DNA from: a virus
Direction: 5' to 3' (one strand)
IMG/VR virus record: IMGVR_UViG_3300021425_000008
Location: 62,001 to 126,000 of that record
DNA: 64,000 bases
Of this stretch, positions 43,395 to 53,080 are shown one piece after another (the first letter of the stretch is position 1; every line of letters begins with the position of its first letter). Both the position numbers and the translations under genes were made by a program. The notes beneath the pieces were generated by a model that was not told the DNA's origin, made no database searches, and worked only from the letters and a program-made list of their open reading frames with translations.

Positions 43395-45842
43395 ATGCCT
43401 ACTCCTCAATTATCTCCAGGAGTATTAGTCAGGGAAGTTGACTTAACTGTTGGAAGAGCTGAGAACGTTCTTGACAACATTGGTGCTATTGCTGGTCCTT
43501 TCTCGATCGGACCTGTAAACGAGCCAATTACCATTGAGACTCAACAACAATTCCTCGATACTTTTGGACAACCAATCGGCACTGACAGACAGTATGAGTA
43601 CTGGATGACAGGTAGTTCATTCCTCTCTTACGGTGGAATCCTCAAAGTTGTTAGAGTCGGTGGTGGTAGCCTGAACAACGCTAATGCTGGTGTTGGAACT
43701 GCAGGTGCAACAGTTCTGATTGAGAACCAAGACGATTACGAACTTAATCATCAAGACGACGCTACTTACTACTACGCAACCAAAAACCCTGGTCAATGGG
43801 GTAATGGTCTCAAGGTTTGTACGATTGACAACAAAGCTGACCAAATTATCAGTATTGCATCCACCAACCCTGGTGCAGAAAATCTGGTAGTTGGATACGG
43901 TGTTTCTGTTGCAAGAAACAGTATCAACATCCCTGGTAACGGTGCTGTCAATACATTCACTGGTCACCTTAAGGGTATCATCACTGGTGTTAACACCGAT
44001 GCTCAGAACTCAAACAGTTCAATTGAAGTCAGAGTTCTTGAAAGAGTATTCCCAAGAGTTGATGATTATCAGACAACTGGTGTCACAACTATTACTACAC
44101 AGATTAATAGAAACGACACTACCATCTTCATCAACAGTTCTGCAGGACTTACGACAGCAGCTGTTAATGCAGGTACTCAGTTCCTGACAATTCCAGGTGC
44201 AAATAGTAATTTTAATGTTACTGGTTTCGGTGCAACTTTTGTTAGTGTTGGTTCATCAATCGGTGTTTCAACTGTCACAGTTGGTCAAGGAGTTACATTC
44301 CAGAATCGGGTTTCAACTGCAGGTACAGTCACTCCTGTTACCTATCAACAGTCCTTTGACGGTGCATCATTCAAAGCTAATGATGATTTAACAATCACAC
44401 CTTCGACTGGAGTCGCATATACAACTACAATTTCTGGTGGTTCTGTAACCGACTGGTATGATGCACAGACACTTGGTCTGACAAACTCAACACTGTACTG
44501 GAAGAACATTGCTCCTAGACCTGTTGATACTCAGTACGTTACCCAGAGAAAGGGTAGTAACGACGCACTTCACATCGTTGTCGTAGATGATACGGGTGAC
44601 GTAACAGGTGTCCAGGGTAACATCCTTGAGAGATTCCTCTCACTGTCTAAAGCTTCTGATGCTGAGGCAGATGCAGATGCACCTACCAAGACATTCTATA
44701 AGGATTACCTGTCACTTAATTCTAAGTATATCTTCGCTGGTTACAACCCATCAATCAAAGAAGATACAATCCGCAACGTAATTCCAAGAGCTTCAGGTTT
44801 CTCAACCAGCTTCACACCCTACACAACCACTGAGGGTCTCTGGGGACAAACCGCAGCAAATAGTAACTTTGCTGCACTTGGTGCTGTTTCTTACTCACTC
44901 GTTAATGGTAGTGATTATCAGTCTGGTGGTGGTATGGAAGCCACACTTGGTGACCTGATCACTGGTTACAACTACTTCTCTAACAGAGATGAGATCGCAG
45001 TTGATTATCTGATCATGGGTCCTGGTCTGGCTCTTGAGAGTCAGTCACAAGCTAAGGCTAACTATCTGGTCTCCATCGCAAGTCAAAGAAAAGACTGTGT
45101 TGCAACAATTTCTCCACATAGAGATAACGTTGTAAACGTCACTAACTCCAACACTGCAACGAATAATCTCCTTCAGTACTACGCTCCAATCTCTTCATCG
45201 TCTTACGCTGTTCTCGATTCGGGTTACAAGTACACCTTCGATAGATTCAACAACCAGTTCCGTTACATCCCAACTAACGGTGACATTGCTGGTCTGATGG
45301 TCAGAACTTCAATCCAATCATATCCTTGGTTCTCACCTGCTGGTCTCCAGAGAGGTATTCTGAACAACGCAGTCAAACTGGCATACAACCCAACGAAGAA
45401 CCAGAGAGATCAACTCTATGGTTCTCGAATCAACTCGATTATCACACAAAGAGGAGCTGGTACTGTTCTGTTCGGTGATAAGACAGCTCTGGGTTACGCT
45501 TCTGCGTTTGATAGAATCAACGTTAGAAGACTGTTCCTGACTGTTGAACAAGCACTTGAAGGAGCTGCACACACTCAACTCTTCGAACTTAACGATTCAA
45601 ACACGAGAGCTAATTTCGTGAACATCGTTGAACCTTACCTCCGTGACGTTCAAGCGAAGAGAGGTCTCTATGACTTCCTGGTAGTTTGTGACGAGACAAA
45701 CAACACACCTGATGTCATTGATAACAATGAGTTCAGAGCAGACATCTTCCTGAAACCAACCAAGTCTATCAACTACGTCACCCTGACGTTCGTTGCAACC
45801 AGAACTGGTGTTGACTTCCAGGAAGTCGTTGGTACTGTTTGA
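43395..45842 (+). CDS. 18: Tail sheath protein gp18
   Basis: 815 aa (T4 659 aa). The N-terminal PQLSPGVLVREVDLTVGRAE, IGAIAGPFSIGPVNEPITIE and the C-terminal YLRDVQAKRGLYDFLVVCDE, with EFRADIFLKPTKSINYVTLT, are the conserved sheath domains that form the contractile helix. The extra length lies in the surface-exposed middle (about residues 200-360), which is Thr/Gly-rich. Confidence 0.95.
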   Translation: MPTPQLSPGVLVREVDLTVGRAENVLDNIGAIAGPFSIGPVNEPITIETQQQFLDTFGQPIGTDRQYEYWMTGSSFLSYGGILKVVRVGGGSLNNANAGVGTAGATVLIENQDDYELNHQDDATYYYATKNPGQWGNGLKVCTIDNKADQIISIASTNPGAENLVVGYGVSVARNSINIPGNGAVNTFTGHLKGIITGVNTDAQNSNSSIEVRVLERVFPRVDDYQTTGVTTITTQINRNDTTIFINSSAGLTTAAVNAGTQFLTIPGANSNFNVTGFGATFVSVGSSIGVSTVTVGQGVTFQNRVSTAGTVTPVTYQQSFDGASFKANDDLTITPSTGVAYTTTISGGSVTDWYDAQTLGLTNSTLYWKNIAPRPVDTQYVTQRKGSNDALHIVVVDDTGDVTGVQGNILERFLSLSKASDAEADADAPTKTFYKDYLSLNSKYIFAGYNPSIKEDTIRNVIPRASGFSTSFTPYTTTEGLWGQTAANSNFAALGAVSYSLVNGSDYQSGGGMEATLGDLITGYNYFSNRDEIAVDYLIMGPGLALESQSQAKANYLVSIASQRKDCVATISPHRDNVVNVTNSNTATNNLLQYYAPISSSSYAVLDSGYKYTFDRFNNQFRYIPTNGDIAGLMVRTSIQSYPWFSPAGLQRGILNNAVKLAYNPTKNQRDQLYGSRINSIITQRGAGTVLFGDKTALGYASAFDRINVRRLFLTVEQALEGAAHTQLFELNDSNTRANFVNIVEPYLRDVQAKRGLYDFLVVCDETNNTPDVIDNNEFRADIFLKPTKSINYVTLTFVATRTGVDFQEVVGTV

Positions 45843-45848
45843 TTTTTT

Positions 45849-45856
45849 ATTAAATA
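45849..45856 (+). promoter_or_regulatory. Late promoter variant ATTAAATA
   Basis: Located 19 nt before the tail tube ATG, with CGGAGG in between. Confidence 0.55.
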
Positions 45857-45874
45857 ACTACGGAGGATTAACCA

Positions 45875-46507
45875 ATGGCTGAAACAAAAACACTTTCACA
45901 ATTTAAGACCAGACTTCAAGGCGGGGGTGCCCGCCCTAACCTATTTGAAGTCTCTATCCCATCCTTCCCCTCGGCAATCACTGAGGCCTGGGGAAGTGGC
46001 GATACTGCAGAGAACGGCACTTTCAAGTTCCTTTGTAAAGCTGCTCAGCTCCCTGCTTCTAACACCAATTCATTTGAAGTTCCTTTCAGAGGAAGACAAC
46101 TGAAAATTGCTGGTGATAGAACGTTCGATGCATGGACAGTTAGAGTCATCAATGATGAGGACTTCCAACTCAGAACAGCATTCGAAAGATGGGCAAACGT
46201 CATCAGTAAACTTGATGATGCAACTGGTGTTACCAACCCATCGTCTTACATGACCGATGCATTCGTAACTCAACTCGGTAGAAGTGCTGAGAGATTCTCT
46301 ACTACCAATGCTGGTGGTGAATCTTCAGTATTGAGAACTTACAAGTTCTTCGATATCTTCCCAACACAGATCGGTGCAATCGAACTGAGTTATGATAATG
46401 GTGATCAGCTCGAAGAGTTTGATATCACCTTTGACGTTCAGTACTTCACCATCGGTAACTCACAAGAGTCTACCGCAGGTAATGCTGGAGAGGTTCTGAT
46501 TGAATGA
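45875..46507 (+). CDS. 19: Tail tube protein gp19
   Basis: 210 aa (T4 163 aa). LSQFKTRLQGGGARPNLFEV then FLCKAAQLPASNTNSFEVPF and GRQLKIAGDRTFDAWTVRVI are typical of the gp19 tube fold; the DITFDVQYFTI strand closes it. Polymerises as the inner tube within the gp18 sheath. Confidence 0.95.
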   Translation: MAETKTLSQFKTRLQGGGARPNLFEVSIPSFPSAITEAWGSGDTAENGTFKFLCKAAQLPASNTNSFEVPFRGRQLKIAGDRTFDAWTVRVINDEDFQLRTAFERWANVISKLDDATGVTNPSSYMTDAFVTQLGRSAERFSTTNAGGESSVLRTYKFFDIFPTQIGAIELSYDNGDQLEEFDITFDVQYFTIGNSQESTAGNAGEVLIE

Positions 46508-46513
46508 TAAATA
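46506..46513 (+). promoter_or_regulatory. Late promoter box GATAAATA
   Basis: Begins within the gp19 stop codon, 31 nt before the portal ATG. Confidence 0.65.
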
Positions 46514-46543
46514 ACTAGACAAGAAGTCTAGTATTTAAATATA

Positions 46544-48223
46544 ATGGCCAGATTATTTGGTTTTTCAATTGAAGATAACGACAAGAATCCACCTGGCGTA
46601 GTTTCTCCAATCCCTCCTTCTAATCAGGATGGGTCTGAGGCCTTCGCCAGTAGTGGATTTTTTGGTAGCTATAATTTAGACATCGAAGGTCTCTACAGAA
46701 ATGAGACTGATTTAATTCGTAGATATAGGACAATGGCACTCTATCCAGAGTGTGATAGTGCAATTGAAGATATTGTAAACGAAGCAATCGTATCTGATAC
46801 AAACGATTCACCTGTACAGATTGAATTGTCGAATCTGAATGCAAGTGATAAGATTAAAAAAATTGTAAGAGAAGAGTTTAGATATATTTGTGAACTTCTT
46901 GATTTTGATAAGAAGGCACATGAGATTTTCCGTAACTGGTATATTGACGGGAGACTCTATTATAACAAAGTCATTGATCAAAAGAATCCTCAGGATGGTA
47001 TTCAGGAACTGAGATATATTGACGCTTCGAAGATTAGATACGTCCGTAAACTTAAAAAACAAGATAAAACTGTTGGTAATGTAAAAGACGACTTCGGTCA
47101 GTCTGCAAATCCAACTGCATATAATTTCCCTGAAATCGAAGAGTATTTCCTTTATACTCCAGATATGGGAACCTCTAGAGGTGGTTACGGTGGTAATCCA
47201 CAGAAAGGAATCAAGTTGACTCGTGATTCTGTCGTGTATTGTACCTCGGGTTTGGTAGATAGAAACAAGGGTTTGACTCTTTCATGGATGCATAAAGCAA
47301 TCAAACCTCTCAATCAGTTGATGATGATTGAGGATTCACTCGTTATCTACAGACTTTCAAGAGCACCAGAACGTAGAATTTTCTACATTGACGTTGGCAA
47401 TCTTCCTAAGGTAAAGGCAGAACAATACCTTCGTGATGTCATGATGCGTTATAGAAATAAGATGGTCTATGACGCAAACACTGGTGAGATGCGTGATGAC
47501 AAGAAGTTCATGTCCATGATGGAAGACTTCTGGTTACCACGTAGAGAAGGTGGTCGTGGTACTGAAATTACTACACTTCCTGGTGGTCAAAACCTTGGTG
47601 AAATTACTGATATCAATTATTTCCAGAGAAAACTCTACAGAGCTCTGAATGTACCTGAGACCAGAATCGAAGGTGAAGGTGGTTTCTCACTGGGTCGTTC
47701 CTCTGAAATCTTGAGAGATGAAATCAAGTTCTCCAAGTTTGTTGGAAGAATGAGAAAGAGATTCTCAGCGATGTTTAACGACATGTTGAAGACTCAACTT
47801 ATTCTCAAGAATGTTGTCACTCCCGAAGACTGGGAGTACATGGCAGATCATATTCAATATGACTTCCTGTATGACAACCACTTTGCTGAACTAAAGGAAG
47901 CAGAACTTACTACTGAGAGACTGAATCTTGCACAAATTGCAGAACCATATATTGGTAAGTATTACTCTCAGGATTATGTAAGAAGAAATATCCTCAGACA
48001 GACTGACGAAGAGATTCTGGAACAGGATGAATTGATTGAAAAAGAGATTGAGAATGGTATAATTCCTGATCCTAATTCAATGGTTGATCCTATGACTGGT
48101 GCACCAGCAGATCCAGGAATGACACCAGCACCTGTTGCCACACCAGACTCAATGCAGGCACCTACATCACCTAAAGATCCTGAAGCACCAGGAACTCAGA
48201 ATCCTCCAGGTGGTGTCATCTAA
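46544..48223 (+). CDS. 20: Portal vertex protein gp20
   Basis: 559 aa (T4 524 aa). Recognised by LIRRYRTMALYPECDSAIED then IVNEAIVSD, LDFDKKAHEIFRNWYIDGRL, IKPLNQLMMIEDSLVIYRLS and RAPERRIFYIDVGNLPK. The clip and stem region has GGFSLGRSSEILRDEIKFSK. The C-terminal 50 residues are Pro/Ala-rich and disordered. Forms the dodecameric DNA entry portal. Confidence 0.95.
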   Translation: MARLFGFSIEDNDKNPPGVVSPIPPSNQDGSEAFASSGFFGSYNLDIEGLYRNETDLIRRYRTMALYPECDSAIEDIVNEAIVSDTNDSPVQIELSNLNASDKIKKIVREEFRYICELLDFDKKAHEIFRNWYIDGRLYYNKVIDQKNPQDGIQELRYIDASKIRYVRKLKKQDKTVGNVKDDFGQSANPTAYNFPEIEEYFLYTPDMGTSRGGYGGNPQKGIKLTRDSVVYCTSGLVDRNKGLTLSWMHKAIKPLNQLMMIEDSLVIYRLSRAPERRIFYIDVGNLPKVKAEQYLRDVMMRYRNKMVYDANTGEMRDDKKFMSMMEDFWLPRREGGRGTEITTLPGGQNLGEITDINYFQRKLYRALNVPETRIEGEGGFSLGRSSEILRDEIKFSKFVGRMRKRFSAMFNDMLKTQLILKNVVTPEDWEYMADHIQYDFLYDNHFAELKEAELTTERLNLAQIAEPYIGKYYSQDYVRRNILRQTDEEILEQDELIEKEIENGIIPDPNSMVDPMTGAPADPGMTPAPVATPDSMQAPTSPKDPEAPGTQNPPGGVI

Positions 48224-48226
48224 ATA
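48219..48226 (+). promoter_or_regulatory. Late promoter variant TCTAAATA
   Basis: Overlaps the gp20 stop and lies 25 nt before the gp67-like gene. Confidence 0.6.
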
Positions 48227-48250
48227 TTTCTTGTAGTAACATTTTTTGAA

Positions 48251-48451
48251 ATGGACGAACTTATGGATATGCTCGTCAGTCCCGACGAGTCTTCATCACA
48301 AATTAGTGATAAAATTAAGGATATTCTTTTTGCCAAGAGTGCAGAAAAAATTGAAGCAAGTAGACCTAATGTCGCCGCTTCAATCTTCGATGGTCCTCAG
48401 TCTGAGGTAGAAGGTTCTATTGAAGAACCTGAAGAAGAGACCGAAGAATAA
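48251..48451 (+). CDS. 67: Prohead core protein gp67-like
   Basis: 66 aa. A short helical N-terminus (SDKIKDILFAKSAEKIEASR then PNVAASIF) and a polyacidic tail match the layout of T4 gp67 (80 aa, acidic C-terminus), and the position between portal and protease genes is the same. In T4 it is a scaffold-core component cleaved by gp21. Confidence 0.7.
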   Translation: MDELMDMLVSPDESSSQISDKIKDILFAKSAEKIEASRPNVAASIFDGPQSEVEGSIEEPEEETEE

Positions 48452-48457
48452 TAAATA
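48450..48457 (+). promoter_or_regulatory. Late promoter box AATAAATA
   Basis: Begins in the gp67-like stop codon, 26 nt before the 182-aa gene. Confidence 0.65.
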
Positions 48458-48482
48458 GATATTATAAAACTATAATAAGAAG

Positions 48483-49031
48483 ATGAGTGCGTTAAAACCA
48501 GTAGGTGTTAATACAACATTTGCGACTAGTACCACCTCTGCGAGATCAGTAGCAATCTCACAACAATCAGATTCAATTCGAGTTGTTGCTGAGAGTGCAG
48601 GAGTTTATGTTGCTATTGGAACTCTTCCTACGGCAACACATGATAATTTTTACGTGACCTCCACTGACCCCGAAGAGATCTCTCTTGGCCCAGTTATGGC
48701 TCAAAGAGTTGTGGGTATCACCACTGGTACGACGACAACTATTGATTTTCCTGAAGGAACTGGTAGTCCTTTTGTTGTTGGAGATGCTGTTTCTCTGACT
48801 GTAAGTGGTCAATCTAACTTCGACTTTAGTCACAAGATTGTATCTAGTGTCAACAATTCTTCAGGAGTAGGTGGTTATTTCAGTACCAGGATCGTTGTTG
48901 ATCACGATTCAAGTTCAGTCACCGATGTCTTTGGTTCACCTGATGCTACTTTGAGAAAGTCAATCATGGTTGCAGCTAAGACACAATCTGGAACTGGAAG
49001 AGTCTATATCCAACAAGTACAAGTATCCTGA
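48483..49031 (+). CDS. Putative head-associated structural protein
   Basis: 182 aa, all-beta in appearance: KPVGVNTTFATSTTSARSVA, VRV.AESAGVYVAIGT, then GDAVSLTVSGQSNFDFSHKI and GRVYIQQVQV. No T4 counterpart recognised. The first half resembles small beta-barrel domains of marine phage capsid or decoration proteins. It lies in the prohead block and ends 8 nt before gp21. Confidence 0.5.
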   Translation: MSALKPVGVNTTFATSTTSARSVAISQQSDSIRVVAESAGVYVAIGTLPTATHDNFYVTSTDPEEISLGPVMAQRVVGITTGTTTTIDFPEGTGSPFVVGDAVSLTVSGQSNFDFSHKIVSSVNNSSGVGGYFSTRIVVDHDSSSVTDVFGSPDATLRKSIMVAAKTQSGTGRVYIQQVQVS

Positions 49032-49039
49032 GGAAACCA

Positions 49040-49690
49040 ATGAAACTTATCAGAGAAGAAATCGAATCAGTAGATTTTATCGTTGAAGAAAGAAACGGTA
49101 AAAAACAGATGTACATTGAAGGTATCTTCCTCCAAGGAAATATCTGTAATCGTAATGGTAGAATGTATCAAATGGAGGGACTGAGAAAGGAAGTCCAGAG
49201 ATACACAGAAAACCACATCAATTCTGGTAGAGCTCTTGGAGAACTCGGACACCCCGATGGTCCAACTGTTAATCTGGACCGCGTTAGTCACAAGATTATT
49301 AGTCTCAAAGAAGACGGAAACAACTTCATTGGTAAAGCGAAAATCTTATCGACTCCGATGGGTAATATTGCGAAGTCGCTTATCGGGGAGGGAGTTAAAC
49401 TTGGCGTTTCTAGTAGAGGCATCGGCTCACTTAAACAGACCAGAGAAGGAGTAAACATTGTAGGTGACGACTTCATGTTAGCAACTGCTGCTGACATCGT
49501 TGCCGACCCATCAGCACCAGATGCTTTCGTTGAAGGTATCATGGAAGGTAAAGATTGGGTTTGGGACGGTGGTATCCTGAGAGAACAGACCGCAAAGAAA
49601 ACTTACAAGACAATCAACACTCTTGTAACTCAAGGTCAGCTTGATGAGAAGAAGCTTGATTTATTCAACAACTTCTTAAATAATCTTTGA
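49040..49690 (+). CDS. 21: Prohead core protease gp21
   Basis: 216 aa (T4 212 aa). YIEGIFLQGNICNRNGRMYQ, GRALGELGHPDGPTVNLDRV (His71 as catalytic candidate) and LGVSSRGIGSL (Ser124 or Ser125 as nucleophile candidate) follow the gp21 serine-protease pattern. It cleaves scaffold, capsid and internal proteins after L/I-x-E during head maturation; such sites occur in gp22, gp23 and the CTS-bearing protein of this window. Confidence 0.9.
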   Translation: MKLIREEIESVDFIVEERNGKKQMYIEGIFLQGNICNRNGRMYQMEGLRKEVQRYTENHINSGRALGELGHPDGPTVNLDRVSHKIISLKEDGNNFIGKAKILSTPMGNIAKSLIGEGVKLGVSSRGIGSLKQTREGVNIVGDDFMLATAADIVADPSAPDAFVEGIMEGKDWVWDGGILREQTAKKTYKTINTLVTQGQLDEKKLDLFNNFLNNL

Positions 49691-49710
49691 TTATATTGAA
49701 TTATACAATT

Positions 49711-49718
49711 TATAAATA
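49711..49718 (+). promoter_or_regulatory. Late promoter TATAAATA (scaffold/capsid)
   Basis: Exact T4 late consensus in the gp21-gp22 gap, 38 nt before gp22. No similar box precedes gp23, so gp23 is probably co-transcribed from here. Confidence 0.8.
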
Positions 49719-49755
49719 AATATAGATTAAAAAAGGTTAATCGGAGTAACTTCAA

Positions 49756-50802
49756 ATGTCTCGTGGAGATTTACAAGAAATGGAGCAATCAAAAACTGCT
49801 GTGAACGCGAACGCTAAACCTGCTGAAGGTATGGGTAAGCTTTCCAGCCCAGGCGAAGGCCTGTCAACTTCTTACGAAGATCTCGGTGGTCCAACACCTG
49901 AGAACTATAAGCCTGACAACGATTCTGCAAAGCTCAAAGAGCCTAAGATCGCAACTGTCAGTGATGTAGTCAACAAAGGTGCAAAGGCTGCTGATCCTAT
50001 GAAGAAAATGGCTAAGGAAGAGATCGAAACCGAAGAGGAAGAGATTGTATCCGAATCTGACGAAGTTACCGAAGAGTCTGTTGACATCGAAGAAGACGTG
50101 AATGCACTTCTCGGTGGCGAAGAGCTCTCCGAAGAATTCAAAGAAAAGGCACGTGTCATCTTTGAAGCTGCATTAACCTCTAAAATCAAAGAAATCCAGG
50201 AAACCCTGGAGGTTCAGTACGCTGAGCGTCTGGACGAGGAGAGACAATCCCTGAAGGGAGAACTCACCGAGAGAGTTGACGCATATCTTGAGTATGTCTG
50301 CGAAGAGTGGATGACCGAGAATGAGTTAGCTATCGAACATGGTCTCAAGACCGAAATGACTGAATCCTTCCTGTCTGGCATGAAGGGTCTTTTTGAAGAA
50401 CATTATGTAACTATCCCTGAAGATAAATATGATGTACTTGAGAACATGGTAGAAAAACTTGATGATATGGAGACTAAACTCAATGAGCAGATTGAGAAGA
50501 ACATTGGTCTGAACAAGAGACTCGCTGAGTCCACTGCAGACACCATCTTCTCGACCGTCTCTGAAGGTCTTGCTGAGACCCAAAAAGAGAAGCTCGCTTC
50601 ACTTGCTGAAAGTGTAGAGTTTGAAAGTGAAGACGAATATCGTGAAAAGCTGGAGACCCTGAAGGAGTCATACTTCTCCAAGGCACCTACGGCGAAATCA
50701 GAAGCACCTCAGACAATCTCTGAAAGTGTTGATTCAACCCCTGCTCCTACCTCTACAGGTATGGAACAGTACATGAGAGCACTTGGTGCATTCAAAAAGT
50801 GA
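49756..50802 (+). CDS. 22: Prohead core scaffold protein gp22
   Basis: 348 aa (T4 269 aa), Glu-rich and predominantly helical. It has a disordered N-terminus (SSPGEGLSTSYEDLGGPTPE), a polyacidic section (about residues 80-115) and a long coiled region. Several I/LxE sites (IFE|A, IQE|T, LTE|R) fit complete degradation by gp21. The C-terminal GMEQYMRALGAFKK is typical of T4-like scaffolds. Confidence 0.9.
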   Translation: MSRGDLQEMEQSKTAVNANAKPAEGMGKLSSPGEGLSTSYEDLGGPTPENYKPDNDSAKLKEPKIATVSDVVNKGAKAADPMKKMAKEEIETEEEEIVSESDEVTEESVDIEEDVNALLGGEELSEEFKEKARVIFEAALTSKIKEIQETLEVQYAERLDEERQSLKGELTERVDAYLEYVCEEWMTENELAIEHGLKTEMTESFLSGMKGLFEEHYVTIPEDKYDVLENMVEKLDDMETKLNEQIEKNIGLNKRLAESTADTIFSTVSEGLAETQKEKLASLAESVEFESEDEYREKLETLKESYFSKAPTAKSEAPQTISESVDSTPAPTSTGMEQYMRALGAFKK

Positions 50803-50843
50803 ATTTAACATTCATTCAAACAACAACTATTAAGTAAAGGCAA

Positions 50844-52268
50844 ATGTTTCAATCCGAACATCTGCAGGAAAAGTGGAGCCCACTTCTCGACTATGAAGGT
50901 CTTGATCCAATCAAAGATTCTCATCGTCGTTCAGTAACCGCAGTCCTGCTCGAGAACCAAGAAAAATTCCTCAAGGAAGAGCATGCATTCCAGTCAGGTA
51001 TCAACCTGATGGAAACCCCAACCAACTCAGGTAATGCCGCTGGTGCATCTGGTGCGTTTGGTGCTGACTCTCCTGCTGCTGGTCCTACCGCTGGTTTCGA
51101 CCCTGTTCTGATCTCCTTGATCAGACGCGCAATGCCTAACCTGGTCGCATATGACCTGGCTGGCGTTCAGCCAATGAACGGTCCTACTGGACTGATCTTT
51201 GCAATGCGCTCCCGCTACGAGAACCAGTCTGGTAACGAGACCTTCTTCAACGAAGTCGATACCGCATTCTCTGGTCAGGATGATGGCTTCAACCTGACTG
51301 CTGGTTTCGCAGACGGTAACGCTGGTCTGGGTACAACTGCTCAGTCTGGTGACAACCCTTCAGTACTCAACCCTGTTGGTTCTGCATCCTCCACTGGCTA
51401 CAATGTCGGTGAAGGTATGGTAACTGGTGACTCTGAGAACCTGGGTTCAGGTACTGGTGATCACTTCAACCAGATGGCATTCTCGATCGAGAAAGTCACT
51501 GTAACCGCTAAGTCCAGAGCACTCAAAGCTGAGTACTCCTTAGAACTCGCACAGGATCTGAAGGCAATCCACGGTCTCAATGCTGAGGCAGAACTCGCAA
51601 ACATTCTCTCCACTGAGATTCTTGCTGAGATCAACCGTGAAGTCATCAGAACCATCTACAAGGTTGCTGAACAGGGTGCTGTTTCTAACACCGCAACTGC
51701 TGGTGTATTTGACCTTGACATCGACTCCAACGGTCGTTGGTCTGTTGAGAAGTTCAAAGGTCTTCTTTTCCAAATCGAGAGAGATGCGAACGCAATCGCA
51801 CAAAGAACTCGTAGAGGGAAGGGCAACATGATCATGTGCTCTGCAGACGTTGCATCCGCACTGACCATGGCAGGTATCCTCGACTATACCCCAGCCCTGA
51901 ACGCAAACCTGAACGTTGACGACACTGGCAATACCTTCGCTGGTACCATCAACGGTAAGTTCCGTGTCTACATCGACCCATATTCTGCAAACCTGACTTC
52001 TGCAAACGCAGCTAACGGTAACCAGTACTATGTCGTCGGTTATAAGGGTACTTCACCTTATGACGCTGGTCTGTTCTATTGTCCTTATGTTCCTCTCCAG
52101 ATGGTTCGTGCCGTCGGTGAGAACACCTTCCAGCCAAAAATTGGCTTCAAGACTCGTTACGGTCTCGTTGCTAACCCATTCGCTGAAGGCACCACACAAG
52201 GCCTCGGTAGACTCCGTGTTAACTCCAACCGCTACTACAGAAGAGTTGCAGTTAAGAACCTCATGTGA
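50844..52268 (+). CDS. 23: Major capsid protein gp23
   Basis: 474 aa (T4 521 aa). LQEKWSPLLDYEGLDPI at the N-terminus, FDPVLISLIRRAMPNLVAYD then LAGVQPMNGPTGLIFAMRSR, and the C-terminal YVPLQMVRAVGENTFQPKIG are hallmark gp23 sequences. A plausible maturation cleavage site is LME|T at residues 55-58, near the T4 position (after residue 65). No gp24 vertex gene is in the window. Confidence 0.97.
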   Translation: MFQSEHLQEKWSPLLDYEGLDPIKDSHRRSVTAVLLENQEKFLKEEHAFQSGINLMETPTNSGNAAGASGAFGADSPAAGPTAGFDPVLISLIRRAMPNLVAYDLAGVQPMNGPTGLIFAMRSRYENQSGNETFFNEVDTAFSGQDDGFNLTAGFADGNAGLGTTAQSGDNPSVLNPVGSASSTGYNVGEGMVTGDSENLGSGTGDHFNQMAFSIEKVTVTAKSRALKAEYSLELAQDLKAIHGLNAEAELANILSTEILAEINREVIRTIYKVAEQGAVSNTATAGVFDLDIDSNGRWSVEKFKGLLFQIERDANAIAQRTRRGKGNMIMCSADVASALTMAGILDYTPALNANLNVDDTGNTFAGTINGKFRVYIDPYSANLTSANAANGNQYYVVGYKGTSPYDAGLFYCPYVPLQMVRAVGENTFQPKIGFKTRYGLVANPFAEGTTQGLGRLRVNSNRYYRRVAVKNLM

Positions 52269-52290
52269 TTCGTCACTAGAGATCGTAATC

Positions 52291-52318
52291 AAGACCTCCT
52301 TCGGGGGGTCTTTTTTTA
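52291..52318 (+). terminator. Strong terminator after the capsid gene
   Basis: AGACCTCC, loop TTCG, GGGGGTCT, then a seven-T run. The stable UUCG-type loop and T-run make this the clearest rho-independent terminator of the window. Confidence 0.9.
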
Positions 52319-52341
52319 TGCCCTTATATTAGAAAAGTCTC

Positions 52342-52349
52342 TATAAATA
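52342..52349 (+). promoter_or_regulatory. Late promoter TATAAATA
   Basis: Exact consensus directly after the capsid terminator, 23 nt before the ATG at 52372; restarts transcription for the tail-completion/uvsY unit. Confidence 0.8.
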
Positions 52350-52371
52350 ATACATAAAACGCCACGGGGTC

Positions 52372-52530
52372 ATGGCATCATATATTCGAAAAATTATTTG
52401 TAATAAGGAAGTTTATTTTAAAGGAAATGGTCAGTGGACGGAAAATTTTTCCGAAAGGAAAAAGTATAATACTGAAGCAGACGCCAAAGAAGTCCATTAC
52501 GAATACTCAGGTGTTGTAGTCAACGAATAG
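52372..52530 (+). CDS. 52-aa hypothetical protein
   Basis: MASYIRKIICNKEVYFKGNG then a Trp/Phe pair and a C-terminal EVHYEYSGVVVNE. The layout is a beta hairpin, a turn and a helix. First gene after an exact late promoter; its stop lies one base before the next ATG. No family was recognised. Confidence 0.55.
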   Translation: MASYIRKIICNKEVYFKGNGQWTENFSERKKYNTEADAKEVHYEYSGVVVNE

Positions 52531-52531
52531 T

Positions 52532-53080
52532 ATGTCTGAATCAATTGCATTCCAGAATCAAATAACTGATAGGAATTTTCTTCAGGCAACTGGATTTAGT
52601 TTCACTGTCAGTAGAGCTCGTCACTTAGGATTTTATGGGAACTCCATTAATGTTCCTGGATTAGTTCTAGGTACATTGGAACAACCTTCTTATACAAGGA
52701 TGATTCCTAGACCAGGCGAATTACTGGAGTTCAATGACCTGAGGATTAGATTTCTAATTGACCAAGGTCTTGAAAACTATACTGAAATCCAGAATTGGAT
52801 GAGAGGTATTGGTTTCCCTGAAAGTCTTCAGGAAATCTATGACTTCCAGAAAGATGGACCACTAGATGATGGTCGAACTGAGAACCTTTATTCTGATGGT
52901 ACACTGACTATTCTGAATGGTATCAACAGACCAATGTTCAGTGTAAAATTTAAGGACATGTTCCCATACTCATTGTCTGATATCACATTCGACTCTACTG
53001 GGACAGATGTTGAATTCTTGACAGCAGAGGTCCTCTTCAAGTATTCTGTGTATAATATCACTGACGTACTCTGCTGCTAA
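52532..53080 (+). CDS. Putative tail completion or tube-like protein (gp3/gp54 candidate)
   Basis: 182 aa. FSFTVSRARHLGFYGNSINV then PGLVLGTLEQPSYTRMIPRP and FLIDQGLENYTEIQNWMRGI look like the gp19-superfamily tube fold also used by baseplate and terminator proteins. In cyanophages the gene after gp23 is, as I recall, labelled gp3 (tail terminator; T4 gp3 is of similar length). I cannot separate gp3 from gp54-type proteins by eye. Confidence 0.55.
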   Translation: MSESIAFQNQITDRNFLQATGFSFTVSRARHLGFYGNSINVPGLVLGTLEQPSYTRMIPRPGELLEFNDLRIRFLIDQGLENYTEIQNWMRGIGFPESLQEIYDFQKDGPLDDGRTENLYSDGTLTILNGINRPMFSVKFKDMFPYSLSDITFDSTGTDVEFLTAEVLFKYSVYNITDVLCC